Assembly: GCF_029952445.1 (NCBI RefSeq)
Contig: NZ_JAQPPK010000024.1
Location: 21,851-85,850, forward strand
Direction of reading: 5' to 3'
DNA length: 64,000 nt
From: Paenarthrobacter nitroguajacolicus
Lineage (GTDB): Bacteria; Actinomycetota; Actinomycetes; Actinomycetales; Micrococcaceae
How positions within the stretch are numbered: position 1 is the first letter of the stretch; each line of letters starts with the position of its first letter. Of this stretch, positions 18,453-26,585 are shown in pieces. The notes beneath the pieces were generated by a model that was not told where the DNA came from, made no database searches, and saw nothing but the letters and a program-made list of their open reading frames with translations. Position numbers and translations under genes: made by a program.

Positions 18453-18624
18453 CGAGCATGCATCGGCTCTGAAGAAGAGCAAACCCTGCCGCATGAGGAT
18501 CCCTGAAGGACGTCTTTGCTTTACCGCGTCCTTGGGGGCGGCAGATCATCCCCAGCATCCTCACACATCTCCGTTCATGGCCTGGCGTTACTGCAGGCCG
18601 ACCATCCCGCAAAGGAATACGTCC

Positions 18625-19758
18625 GTGTCTTCACCCCAAGACAACTCGTCCACCCGCATCGTCGCTGGTGAAACCACCAAGCCCAAGCGCCGCCGCACTA
18701 TTGGAATCGGCCTGGCTGTTGGCCTGGTGCTGCTGATCGGTGCTGGCGCCGCTGTGGCGTCCGCTGTCTCGCAGAGCAACCAGGCAGCACCGGCTCCCAC
18801 TACCTCGCCGGCCGCTGAGTTGAAGCTCGGGTACTTCAGCAACGTCACGCATGGGCCGGCGCTGGTTGGTACCAGCAAGGGCATCTTCGCCAAGGACCTG
18901 GGCGATACCAAGCTGACCACGCAGATCTTCAACGCCGGCCCGGCCGCGATTGAAGCCCTGAACGCGGGCGCCATCGACGCGACCTACATTGGCCCGAACC
19001 CGGCCATCAACTCGTACGTCAAGAGCAACGGCGAGTCCATCAGCATCATCGCCGGTGCCGCTTCCGGTGGGGCCCAGCTGGTGGTCAAGCCGGAGATCAA
19101 CTCCGCGGCTGATCTCAAGGGCAAGGTCCTCAGCACGCCCCAGCTCGGTGGAACCCAGGACGTCGCACTCCGGGCCTGGTTGGGTCACCAGGGCTTCAAG
19201 ACCAACACCGATGGCAGCGGCGACGTGAACATCAACCCCACCGAAAATGCCCAGTCGCTGAAGCTCTTCCAGGATGGAAAGCTCGACGGCGCGTGGTTGC
19301 CTGAGCCGTGGGCCTCCCGCCTGGTGCTCGAGGCCGGGGCGAAGGTCCTGGTGGATGAGAAGGACCTGTGGGAGAACGGTGACTTCACCACCACCATCCT
19401 GATCGTGAACAAGAAGTTCGCCGCCGAACACCCGGAAACGGTGAAGGCACTCCTGAAGGGCCACGTTGAATCCGTGAACTGGCTCAACAACGCCTCGGCT
19501 GCGGAGAAGGCCAGCACGATCAACGCGGTCCTGAAGGACACTGCCGGCAAACCGCTCCCGGCGAACGTGATCGATCGGGCACTGCAGAACATCAAGTTCA
19601 CCACCGACCCGCTGGCTGGAACGTACAAGAAGCTCCTCCAGGACGGCGTGGACGCAGGAACCACCAAGACCGCCGACATCAACGGCATCTTCGACCTCCG
19701 CACCTTGAACGAGGTAGAAGGCAAGAAAACCTCAGCTGGAGGACTTGGGCAGGAGTAG
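18625..19758 (+). CDS. Sulfonate/nitrate-type ABC substrate-binding protein (SsuA/TauA-like), orphan
   Basis: 377 residues from GTG 18625, eight bases after AAAGGA; an ATG-started frame from 18340 adds 95 residues of leader and is rejected. One N-terminal hydrophobic segment (RRRTIGIGLAVGLVLLIG) acts as signal or membrane anchor, with no lipobox cysteine. The body (KLGYFSNVTHGPALVGTSKG, then IYIGPNP-like and GAWLPEPWASRLV) is the NMT1/SsuA family for sulfonates, taurine or nitrate. The permease and ATPase genes that normally follow are absent; a strong terminator comes 31 bp after the stop. It may feed a transporter encoded elsewhere. Confidence 0.88.
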   Translation: MSSPQDNSSTRIVAGETTKPKRRRTIGIGLAVGLVLLIGAGAAVASAVSQSNQAAPAPTTSPAAELKLGYFSNVTHGPALVGTSKGIFAKDLGDTKLTTQIFNAGPAAIEALNAGAIDATYIGPNPAINSYVKSNGESISIIAGAASGGAQLVVKPEINSAADLKGKVLSTPQLGGTQDVALRAWLGHQGFKTNTDGSGDVNINPTENAQSLKLFQDGKLDGAWLPEPWASRLVLEAGAKVLVDEKDLWENGDFTTTILIVNKKFAAEHPETVKALLKGHVESVNWLNNASAAEKASTINAVLKDTAGKPLPANVIDRALQNIKFTTDPLAGTYKKLLQDGVDAGTTKTADINGIFDLRTLNEVEGKKTSAGGLGQE

Positions 19759-19788
19759 GCGCTGAAGTAAAGGTTGGCGACGGCTTAC

Positions 19789-19828
19789 AAGAGGTGCCTG
19801 GGGATATTTATGCCCGGGCACCTCTTTT
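19789..19828 (+). terminator. Rho-independent terminator after the SsuA-like gene
   Basis: AAGAGGTGCC (19789-19798) pairs with GGCACCTCTT (19817-19826); inside it TGGG pairs with CCCG, and the stem is followed by a short T run. This is the clearest intrinsic terminator in the window. Confidence 0.85.
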
Positions 19829-19978
19829 GTGCTGTGCACAATGTGCGCTCATTATGCGTTGGCCATTATTGATATGGCACCAGCGTGACTTTTCGCGCAC
19901 GCTTCGGGCCGCACCCGGGGGGGGGTAAGAGGAGATTGGGCGTCTCACGCCGATCGCTTGTACCGTTGGGGCCTGGCA

Positions 19979-20062
19979 ATGAGTCTCCGAGTCCCGGAAG
20001 ACCTCGATCGCCGGCTGGAGAAGCTCGCCGTCGAGGAACATACCTCCAAGTCGGCGCTGAGT
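19979..20062 (+). pseudogene. RHH antitoxin fragment (first ~27 codons)
   Basis: The frame begins MSLRVPEDLDRRLEKLAVEE and continues HTSKSAL, a ribbon-helix-helix (CopG-type) DNA-binding N-terminus. It then leaves the family and reaches a stop at 20104, right where the HTH gene on the other strand ends. A more complete relative lies at 38275 (67 of 81 bases identical over the shared part, with mostly synonymous differences). The C-terminal half and any toxin gene are missing here. Confidence 0.6.
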
Positions 20063-20072
20063 TCTCCGCTGC

Positions 20073-20693
20073 TCATGCGGTGGCCAGGCTGCGTTCGCGG
20101 ATGAAGACGTTCATCGCAGCGAGTTCTTCCGGTGTTTCGGACATGGTGAGTTGCTTCATGGGTTCGCGAACGTGCCGGTAGGACTCGGCTGGCATCCATG
20201 CCGCGTCGAGGGGTTTAACGCGTTTGGTCCAGGACGGTGCAGTCTGGCCGAGCCGGCGGGCGGTGTAGTTGGTGATGCCGGCGAGGGCGGCGGACCAATG
20301 CGGGTCCCTGAGCCGGGGGCTTCGTTGAAGAAGCGGCCTGCCGGCAGTGAGGGAGCCGGTTGCGTAGTCGGCGAGCATCTTGATGGCGAACTCGAAGTCA
20401 CGGCTTGCAATCAGGTCGTTGAAGGTTTGGGCGTAGTCGCGGCGTGCGGGGTCGTGGTCGCTGCCGCGGGGGATGGGGTCGCTGGCTTCCAGTGACAGAC
20501 CAAGGGCCGCCAGGACGGCGAGTGTCTTGCCGAGCTCGGCGCGTTCATGACCAGCTTCGAGATCTATAAGGAACTTTCGTGACACCCCTGCTTTGTCGGC
20601 AAGGGCCTGTTGGGAGAGCCTGCGTTCCTGGCGGCGGGTACGGATGACCGCTGCGGCCGAGGCCGGTGAGTTGATGCTGGTTCGGGATGTCAT
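20073..20693 (-). CDS. XRE-type HTH regulator with an uncharacterised C-terminal domain
   Basis: 206 residues from ATG 20693; a TTG start at 20711 would add six. Residues ~15-65 form a HipB-like helix-turn-helix (RTRRQERRLSQQALADKAG, then SRKFLIDLEAG). The C-terminal ~110 residues, with RVKPLDAAWMPAESYRHVRE and TPEELAAMNVFIRERSL, resemble segments seen next to toxin-antitoxin HTH domains, but I do not recognise a named family. No partner toxin gene is adjacent. Standing between an antitoxin fragment and a gene-poor stretch, it may be the survivor of an antitoxin-type module. Confidence 0.7.
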   Translation of the reverse strand: MTSRTSINSPASAAAVIRTRRQERRLSQQALADKAGVSRKFLIDLEAGHERAELGKTLAVLAALGLSLEASDPIPRGSDHDPARRDYAQTFNDLIASRDFEFAIKMLADYATGSLTAGRPLLQRSPRLRDPHWSAALAGITNYTARRLGQTAPSWTKRVKPLDAAWMPAESYRHVREPMKQLTMSETPEELAAMNVFIRERSLATA

Positions 20694-20973
20694 GGTGCCC
20701 GCCCTTCCCAATCATTGTGTCACCGAATGGTGACAATTGCATTCCTTGGGGCGCAGCCTTCTTCTCGATCCGGTCAGACATGCAGTGTGTGGATGAGCGT
20801 GTGACGAAAAGGGCGAAACATCACTGGATAGCAGGGAGGGGTGTTGCGCGGAGAGTGCGTACGCGGAACAAGATTGCGGCCCCGTCCATACCGACGTTGC
20901 TTCCTGCGACCTGCGTGTGCGGGGCTCGTGCTCCTCGGACGTCGTCGGCTTCCAGTTCACGGCACAAAAGAGA

Positions 20974-20994
20974 GGTGTGCAGAATGTGCACACC
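20974..20994. promoter_or_regulatory. 21-bp palindrome, copy 1
   Basis: Perfect 8-base arms GGTGTGCA and TGCACACC around a 5-base centre (GAATG). It matches copy 2 at 21454 in 17 of 21 positions. Confidence 0.45.
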
Positions 20995-21453
20995 CTGCCC
21001 CGTCGGACTGCGCCGTACGTCGGCCGGATCGAGCCGTACTCGGCGTGGTTTCAAGACTTCCCAGTATTTCCGCGACCCGGAACCCGGTTCGAGTCCACTT
21101 CGGGCACGGCACGGCCCTCGTCAAAGGGGTTTTTGCTTTAAGTGTGTACAGAGCTTGACAAGTGCCTCTTCCTCATCGGCCCGGGTGGTGCTCGGCCGCC
21201 GGGTGCGGCCCGTTCAGTCAGAGTGGGGGAGCGGGGTCAGCGTCCTGTCGTGTGGGCTCCGCTTACTGGGTTGTGTGGTCATTTGGCATCCTTTCATGCA
21301 GTGTTCCGGCGACCCGTGTTGGCCGCTCCCTTCTTCATGGGCAGTGGTTGTGGTCGACGTGACTTTGCGGGAATCCTGCTGAACTTTTTCTCCGAATCGA
21401 CCTTGCTACGCAGCATGCAGTAGAGGTGGCTTCCCTGTTTGTCTTGCCAAAGG

Positions 21454-21474
21454 GGTGCGGACAATGTCCACACC
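21454..21474. promoter_or_regulatory. 21-bp palindrome, copy 2
   Basis: Arms GGTGCGGACA and TGTCCACACC (9 of 10 complementary) around a single A. Compared with copy 1, positions 7 and 15, which pair in the dyad, have changed together from C/G to G/C, as expected if symmetry is under selection. Confidence 0.45.
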
Positions 21475-21639
21475 TAAAGCAGATAACATTCGGGCACTCC
21501 TGGCCCGGTTGCAGAGTATTCACCTCTTCATTGGGTCCCGCAGTTCGTGTCAACATGACTTGGTTCCCAACGGGGGCATGGCCATATATGGGTCCAGGCC
21601 CCGCAAGACCAGGCTTCTACCTTGGCCGGGGATTGAAGA

Positions 21640-21992
21640 CGCGGCCATGCCGCGGCCGGCACAGGTGACGTACTGGTGGCTGGCGCGGGACGTGTCATGG
21701 TCGATGGATGCTGGAGCGGTACGGGTCTTGGCCGGCGAGTGTTACAACACGCGAAAAAATTGATGCGGGTGGGGACGGCGTCGGCTTTGGCTTCCTCGGA
21801 TGCCGGCATGAGGTTGTCCCGTTCTATGAGTCAACGGGGTGGCTTCGGGTCTACGTCAGTGAACGCTGCATATCACGTATTGACCAGCAGTCCATCGTGG
21901 TGTCGGAGGGCGGGCCAAACGTAAGCTGTTCTGCCAACCGTGATGCCAGTGAGTGGCCGGAAGGGGACATAGACCTTCGTGGTACGCCCTGA
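21640..21992 (+). pseudogene. GNAT acetyltransferase C-terminal remnant, frameshifted
   Basis: One frame gives GAGRVMVDGCWSGTGLGRRV, the acetyl-CoA-binding motif A; about 90 bases later the next frame gives GVGFGFLGCRHEVVPFYEST and, towards the end, WPEGDIDLRGTP. Both belong in order to the aminoglycoside 2'-acetyltransferase-like GNAT group, whose C-terminus carries W-P-x-G-x-I-D-x-R-G. A frameshift near 21765 and the missing N-terminus make it inactive. Confidence 0.55.
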
Positions 21993-22149
21993 TGACTGGA
22001 TCTGATGCCGATAAAACTTCTTTGGATTCCGCCCCATGGGTCCCGAGAATTGGTTTTGCCCGAAAGTCGGCGCCAGTCATAAGCCCGGTAGACTTTGTAG
22101 ATTTCAGGTGTCCCCTTCGGCTCAATTCCGAGCGGGTTTGAATACAGTT

Positions 22150-22185
22150 CGGTCGCCCCCCCTTGGGTGGCGTAGGGGGCGACCG
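22150..22185. terminator. Strong hairpin between convergent units
   Basis: Perfect 11-bp stem CGGTCGCCCCC / GGGGGCGACCG with a 14-base loop, followed by TATTT on the plus strand. It lies 53 bp past the end of the minus-strand GntR gene and after the plus-strand GNAT remnant, so it probably terminates leftward transcription and may act both ways. Confidence 0.6.
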
Positions 22186-22237
22186 TATTTCTGTCCAGAC
22201 TGGGAGGCAGCTGTTCGCAGGAGAGAGGTCCAGCTGG

Positions 22238-22957
22238 TCAGGCAGAGACCCCGGTGTGCGGCGTGTCCTCCACGACTACCGTCAGTCCCTCAGGGTTTGA
22301 GGCAGCAAGGAGCGCACGGCGTGCTGACGCCACGTGATGGCGCATTGCTGCACTGGCAGCCTCAGGGTTCCGGGTCTGGAGTGCGTACAGGATTGCCCTG
22401 TGTTCGTTGAGTGCGTCCCGCCGGGGGTGCTTTCGCGTCAGGCTGCGGTACTGCCTCATGACCAGTGCGTAGAGCAGCTGATCGGTGAAGCCGGAAAGGG
22501 TCGGTTGTCGGGCGGAATCGCGGACCACTTTGTGGAAGTGCCGGTTCAACCGTGAATACTCGGCTTCCTGCCGGTCATATTCGGCAGTAGCCATTTGTTC
22601 ACAGGTTGCGGCGAGGTCTTCGAGTTCCTCGTCTGTGGCACGTTCGGCGGCTTTTCCCGCCAATGCGGATTCGAGGATTTCGCGGGCTTCGAGGATTTCC
22701 ACCGCTTCTTCGACGGTGAAGATCCGTGTGCGGACGCCGCGGTGGGGTTCGCTGGTGAGGTATCCTTCCGACACGAGTCGCGCGGTGACGGCACGGACCG
22801 TTCCCCGCGAGACATCCAGCAGCCCCGTCAGCTCGGCGTCCGTCAGGCGAACGTTCGGCTGAAAATGCCCCGAGATGATGAGGTTCCGCAGGTCCTCGTA
22901 TGCCTGGACCGTCCGGGTGGAGGAGAGGTCGCCGGCGGCCGTTGCTAGCTCACTCAT
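22238..22957 (-). CDS. GntR-family regulator, FadR subfamily (FCD domain)
   Basis: 239 residues. The N-terminal winged helix (VQAYEDLRNLIISGHFQPNV, then DVSRGTVRAVTARLVSEGYL) is followed by an FCD ligand-binding domain (EILEAREILESALAGKAAE; the conserved His-rich FHKVV and MRHHV segments bind a metal in many members). Ribosome-binding site GAAAGG. It is third in a minus operon behind a Pht5-like protein and an amidohydrolase, 38 bp downstream. Four TTGT-N3-ACAA sites, the FadR-subfamily consensus TNGTNNNACNA, occur in the island's control regions, one ahead of this operon, so it probably represses the whole island including itself until a pathway acid binds. Confidence 0.9.
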   Translation of the reverse strand: MSELATAAGDLSSTRTVQAYEDLRNLIISGHFQPNVRLTDAELTGLLDVSRGTVRAVTARLVSEGYLTSEPHRGVRTRIFTVEEAVEILEAREILESALAGKAAERATDEELEDLAATCEQMATAEYDRQEAEYSRLNRHFHKVVRDSARQPTLSGFTDQLLYALVMRQYRSLTRKHPRRDALNEHRAILYALQTRNPEAASAAMRHHVASARRALLAASNPEGLTVVVEDTPHTGVSA

Positions 22958-22995
22958 ATGCTGTGACCCTTTCCGTGCTACACCATGTGAATGTA

Positions 22996-23850
22996 TCAGT
23001 TAGCACCCAAAGCGGGGTAAAGACTCCGGGTTGTTCTGCTGAAGATCGCTGCCCGGTTCTCCGCAGATGTCGCCGCGAGTACCCGTTCTGCCAGCGCACG
23101 GAGTTCTCCCAGCGGTTGTTCGGCCGCTGGGCAGTTTGAACCCCAGGAGATCCGGTCGGCCCCGAAGGCAGCGATCAGCGGCTCCAGGAAGTCCTTTGCC
23201 CGGTCGCCGATGTCGTCGAGCCCTTCGAGGGTGCGGTGGGTCAGTTTGAGGTGGAATCCGGGGTGCCCCGCCAGTTCGGTCAGGTCGTTGGCTGCCTTGG
23301 TTGGTGAGGTGCGAACGTCGGGGTAGCCGCAGTGGTCCAGGAGGATGGTGGCGTCCGCGTGGCGGGAGAGCAGGTCTTTGAGGACGGGTGCGGTGTCGTC
23401 GCCTAGGCGCAGTTGCAGGCAGACCGGGATCCGCGCTTCGCTGGCGGCGGCCCAGAATTCATCCGCTGCAGGATCGGCGAACCACATGCCCTGTTCGGAG
23501 ACCGTGCTGCCGGTGGTGAACAGCCGGACTCCGGAGAGTCCTTGATCGATGGCTGCGCGCAGGCGTCCGGCGGCGTCGGGGGCGAGGGGATCGAAGGTTC
23601 CGACGGCGACGAACCGGTCGGGCCACCGTTTGGCGGAGTCGAGAACGTAACTGTTGTCGTAACCGTAGGCGGTAGTGGCTTGAACGAGCACGGCTTGTGC
23701 GATGCCGGTTTCGTCCATGCGCTGCAGGAGTTCTTCGGCCGTTACGGGGCGTTCGGTTGCCCAGACGGATTGGTGGCCGCCGAGCGGTGTCCGGGGGTAG
23801 GTGTCCGTGTCGGTGGCGAGGATGTGGCAGTGGCTGTCGACGATGTCCAT
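22996..23850 (-). CDS. Amidohydrolase-superfamily hydrolase, LigI-like (COG3618)
   Basis: 284 residues with the metal-binding DSHCHI (HxH) start, LLDHCGYPD near residue 165, and WGSNCP near the C-terminus providing the catalytic Asp-equivalent region (here S-N rather than T-D). Ribosome-binding site AAGGAGA. This family includes 2-pyrone-4,6-dicarboxylate lactonase. A paralogue lies at 31357 in the same island, sharing PLGG, YGxDNSY, LLDHxGxP and WGSNxPA. With LigJ and an aldolase also present, lactone opening is a reasonable inference; the exact substrate is unknown. Confidence 0.85.
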   Translation of the reverse strand: MDIVDSHCHILATDTDTYPRTPLGGHQSVWATERPVTAEELLQRMDETGIAQAVLVQATTAYGYDNSYVLDSAKRWPDRFVAVGTFDPLAPDAAGRLRAAIDQGLSGVRLFTTGSTVSEQGMWFADPAADEFWAAASEARIPVCLQLRLGDDTAPVLKDLLSRHADATILLDHCGYPDVRTSPTKAANDLTELAGHPGFHLKLTHRTLEGLDDIGDRAKDFLEPLIAAFGADRISWGSNCPAAEQPLGELRALAERVLAATSAENRAAIFSRTTRSLYPALGAN

Positions 23851-23875
23851 GGGTCTCCTTCTTTGTTTGGTGTTC

Positions 23876-24844
23876 TTAGTTGTCTGCGTAGGTGCCCGGC
23901 GCGAAGATCGGGTCGCCCGGGTTGCCTTCGGTGAGGCCCTGGTCGCGGCTGAATCGCTGCAGGGCTTCGATGCTGGCCTTGTTGCTGTCCAGCCCGTAGG
24001 GAATCGGGTCGCCGCCGATCATGCGTCCTTGCTTGGCCAGCCGCGGCAGGGCCGACCAGGTGGGGTCTTCGTCAAGATGGAGTTGCTTGCTCTGGACGAA
24101 AGCGTTGTAGAGCTTGGTGGGCAGCTCCGGGTCCTTTTCAACAAGTTCGTTGCGCACCACGATGACCGAGTGCAGGGGGTAGATCCCGGTGCGCAGGTAC
24201 GAGTCCCGCTCAATGACGTCGCTGTCAGGAAAGAGCGGGTACGTTTCCCCGGTGTCCGTCACAGGAGTAGCGGACTCCCATCCCGCTGTCGGGGCCCCGG
24301 CACGCCCGGTGCCGGCGTTCCCCGTAAAGGCTGCGTCGATTTCACCAGCCGCCAGCAGGGCGCCGAGCGACCGCCCATCGGTGACGCGGTGTGTGTTGGT
24401 GGGAACTTTCCCTTCAACGTGGTCATCATCGTCGATGACCCACGTAATCGAGTCCAGGTCCACTCCGTAGTCTTCGCCCAGGATTCCACGTCCCCAGACA
24501 CCGGTACTGACCGAGTAGGCGCGGACGCCGATTTTGCGTCCGTCCAGGTCAGTGGGGATGACGACGCCGGAACCCGGCGCGCATTGCAGGTCGCCGTGGT
24601 GGAAGCGACGGTTGAGGAAAACCGGGATAGCGGTAATCGGCACGCCCGCTTCACGCGCCATGACATACGAGACCGGGGCCAATTCGCAGACGTCGAACTC
24701 GAGGTCCCGGATCATCCGACGGTACGCGGCAATGATCGGTTTGACCTCGATCGGCTTGACGACGTAGCCGTCGATGGCAGCGCGGCCATCGAGGACCGCG
24801 GCTGAGTGCGGGTAGTCGCCGAGGGCGACGGTGAGGTGTTCCAT
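23876..24844 (-). CDS. Pht5-like (4,5-dihydroxyphthalate decarboxylase family) protein, copy A
   Basis: 322 residues, no signal peptide. The opening VALGDYPHSAAVLDGRAAI, FDVCELAPVSYV, FLNRRFHHGD, DLDGRKIGVRAYSVSTGVWG and the later HSVIVVRNELV follow the 4,5-dihydroxyphthalate decarboxylase Pht5 in order. The fold is that of type-2 periplasmic binding proteins used as a cytoplasmic enzyme. Ribosome-binding site CGGAGG. It heads the leftward operon. Two shorter relatives are at 29394 and 30406. Decarboxylation of a dihydroxy-dicarboxylate is the family activity; many uncharacterised members exist, so function is tentative. Confidence 0.8.
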   Translation of the reverse strand: MEHLTVALGDYPHSAAVLDGRAAIDGYVVKPIEVKPIIAAYRRMIRDLEFDVCELAPVSYVMAREAGVPITAIPVFLNRRFHHGDLQCAPGSGVVIPTDLDGRKIGVRAYSVSTGVWGRGILGEDYGVDLDSITWVIDDDDHVEGKVPTNTHRVTDGRSLGALLAAGEIDAAFTGNAGTGRAGAPTAGWESATPVTDTGETYPLFPDSDVIERDSYLRTGIYPLHSVIVVRNELVEKDPELPTKLYNAFVQSKQLHLDEDPTWSALPRLAKQGRMIGGDPIPYGLDSNKASIEALQRFSRDQGLTEGNPGDPIFAPGTYADN

Positions 24845-24862
24845 TCGAACCTCCGATGTGGA

Positions 24863-24873
24863 TTGTTGGACAA
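24863..24873. promoter_or_regulatory. Putative GntR operator 1 (TTGT-TGG-ACAA)
   Basis: An 11-bp dyad matching TTGT-N3-ACAA, 18 bp upstream of the Pht5-like copy A start; it extends to a 13-bp palindrome (ATTGT-TGG-ACAAT). It would control the leftward operon that includes the GntR gene. Confidence 0.55.
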
Positions 24874-25029
24874 TACGAACAAGGTAGCACGGGATACTTC
24901 GGCTGTCAGTAGGCTCCGCAGAATGACCACCGAGATCGCGAACCCTTGGGATAAGAGCAATTTTTGGCGATCACGCAATCAAATTGTGGCCCTCTTCACA
25001 AAGTGGGTCATCGAGTGCTACCTTCATGA

Positions 25030-25040
25030 TTGTTATACAA
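25030..25040. promoter_or_regulatory. Putative GntR operator 2 (TTGT-TAT-ACAA)
   Basis: A TTGT-N3-ACAA dyad about 95 bp upstream of the rightward CoxG-like gene. It is identical, in opposite orientation, to the site at 30370. Confidence 0.6.
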
Positions 25041-25135
25041 AATGATTTCGCGGTTGCTTCTCATGCCTCACATCTCCTGCCATCGAGGGCAGGCCCGGCC
25101 GCTGACAAGGACCCCTCACCAAACCGGAGTTTTCT

Positions 25136-25684
25136 GTGATCACCATTGCCCAGCGCGTCTCAGTTCCCCATCCGCCAGAGCTTGTGTGGAGCATCCTGTC
25201 GGACCCGCACAAGGTTGTTGGCTGCATCGATGGTTCCCGTCTGGGCGAGTTCCACGACGACGGCAGTTTCGATGCGCTGATGGCCGTCCGTTTCGCCGCC
25301 ATCAAGGTCTCCTTCAAAGCCCGCGCAAACCTGGTCCTCGATGAAGGGGGCCGGACCGGACGCCTTGAGGCCAGGGGCAGCGACAGCCGCGGCTCCACCC
25401 GGGTTCAGGGTCATGCCGATTACGGCGTCGTGGCCGATGGGGACGGATCGTTGGTCATTCTCGAAGGCCAAATCGACATCGGCGGCGCCCTGGCCTCGCT
25501 CATCACCACCGGGGCCTCGATTGTGGTGGACAGAATGACCAAATCCTTCACCGAAAGCCTCATCCGCACGTGCGCGGACCTCGACCCAAACAGCGAAACC
25601 ACTGAACCGGCCGCTGACCGGAAACCGCGTCTGGGGAACCTGTTCAGCCGGGCCGGCAGCACCATGGAAGGAAACAGCAACTAA
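25136..25684 (+). CDS. CoxG/SRPBCC-family protein
   Basis: 182 residues from GTG 25136, six bases after CGGAG. Residues 1-140 are a SRPBCC (START-like) hydrophobic-pocket domain of the CoxG type (ISVPHPPELVWSILSDP-like opening, PHKVVGCIDGSRL). In CO dehydrogenase clusters CoxG helps recruit or mature the enzyme; outside them its role is unclear. The stop and the aldolase start share bases (TAATG, 25682-25686). First gene of the rightward arm. No molybdenum hydroxylase genes are nearby, which is odd for a CoxG relative. Confidence 0.75.
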   Translation: MITIAQRVSVPHPPELVWSILSDPHKVVGCIDGSRLGEFHDDGSFDALMAVRFAAIKVSFKARANLVLDEGGRTGRLEARGSDSRGSTRVQGHADYGVVADGDGSLVILEGQIDIGGALASLITTGASIVVDRMTKSFTESLIRTCADLDPNSETTEPAADRKPRLGNLFSRAGSTMEGNSN

Positions 25685-26565
25685 TGCGACTGAACACCAT
25701 CATTGAGAAGTTCGAAAAGGGGGAGCGCGTCTTTGCGACCTTCGCTTCCCCCGACCCTGCCGGGGCGGTAGCCGTACGCGACGCGGGCTATGACGCCCTC
25801 ATTTTCGAAGCAGAGCACAAGCCATTTGATGTTCCCCAACTCAAAGACGCCATGCAGTACCTCCTGGACCGCCGCCAGGTCTTCGAAGCCGACACCTTGG
25901 CTCCCCGGACCATCCCGTTGGTGAGGATTCCCCCGAACGGCGGTGAAAGGTCGCAGTGGCACGCCAAACAAGCCCTTGACCTGGGCGCATACGGGATCAT
26001 TTGGCCTCACGTGGACACGGTCGAGGATGCCCGAAACGCCGTCGCGGCCTGCCGGTACCCGAGCATCAACCAGGACCCGGACCGCGAACCCTTCGGCCTG
26101 CGCGGTGACAGTCCGGCTTGGGCGGCCCGCTACTGGGGCACACCGATAGGGGAGTACTACGAGCGCGCCGACGTGTGGCCCCTCGCTCCCGAGGGCGAGA
26201 TTCTGGTGGGTCTCATGATCGAGAGCGTCCGGGCCATTGAGAACCTCGAAGACATCTTGGATCAGGTTCCCGGTATTGGGCTGATCCTCGTCGGAGAGGG
26301 AGACCTGAGCCAGGAACTGGGCGTCCCACGGCAATTCGAGCACCCCACGGTCCAAGCCCACCGCAACCGGGTGGTGGAAATCTGCAAGTCCAGGGGAGTG
26401 CCGGTCGCCCACCCGCACGTCACATCGAAAAATGTCGACGAGGTCCTCGAGACCGGCTACGACTTCCTGATGACCGCACCGGTGGTGTCCTACCCGGGCC
26501 TGGTCCGTGGCCGTGAGCTTGCCACTGCCCAGATCGAAGCTGCCCAGATCCAGCCCAGCCGATGA
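25684..26565 (+). CDS. HpcH/HpaI-family aldolase
   Basis: 293 residues. The family's metal and oxo-acid binding segments are present: FEAEHKPFD near residue 40, LMIESVRAIENLEDIL near 180 (metal-binding Glu) and LVGEGDLSQELG near 205 (metal-binding Asp). Class II enzymes of this family cleave 4-hydroxy-2-oxo acids to pyruvate and an aldehyde or oxo acid. Directly followed by a 4-oxalomesaconate hydratase gene, whose product 4-carboxy-4-hydroxy-2-oxoadipate needs exactly such a cleavage, it may replace the RraA-type LigK aldolase. That substitution is inference. Confidence 0.85.
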   Translation: MRLNTIIEKFEKGERVFATFASPDPAGAVAVRDAGYDALIFEAEHKPFDVPQLKDAMQYLLDRRQVFEADTLAPRTIPLVRIPPNGGERSQWHAKQALDLGAYGIIWPHVDTVEDARNAVAACRYPSINQDPDREPFGLRGDSPAWAARYWGTPIGEYYERADVWPLAPEGEILVGLMIESVRAIENLEDILDQVPGIGLILVGEGDLSQELGVPRQFEHPTVQAHRNRVVEICKSRGVPVAHPHVTSKNVDEVLETGYDFLMTAPVVSYPGLVRGRELATAQIEAAQIQPSR

Positions 26566-26585
26566 CCGAAACACCAGAGGAAACC

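Larger units (their letters stand above)
20712..21639. other. Gene-poor stretch with two related palindromes
   Basis: About 930 bases without a credible gene. A 231-codon plus-strand frame (20687-21382) has no domain, irregular composition and no ribosome-binding site. The notable content is two 21-bp palindromes at 20974 and 21454. The stretch has the look of decayed intergenic or foreign DNA. Confidence 0.5.

Noticed and set aside
21086..21096. GGTTCGAGTCC, resembling a tRNA T-loop (B box)
   Set aside because: The flanks do not form a T-stem, and no acceptor or anticodon arm can be built around it.
20687..21382. A 231-codon plus-strand open frame
   Set aside because: No ribosome-binding site, no recognisable domain, irregular composition, and it runs through a palindrome in a stretch with other decay. 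Treated as chance.
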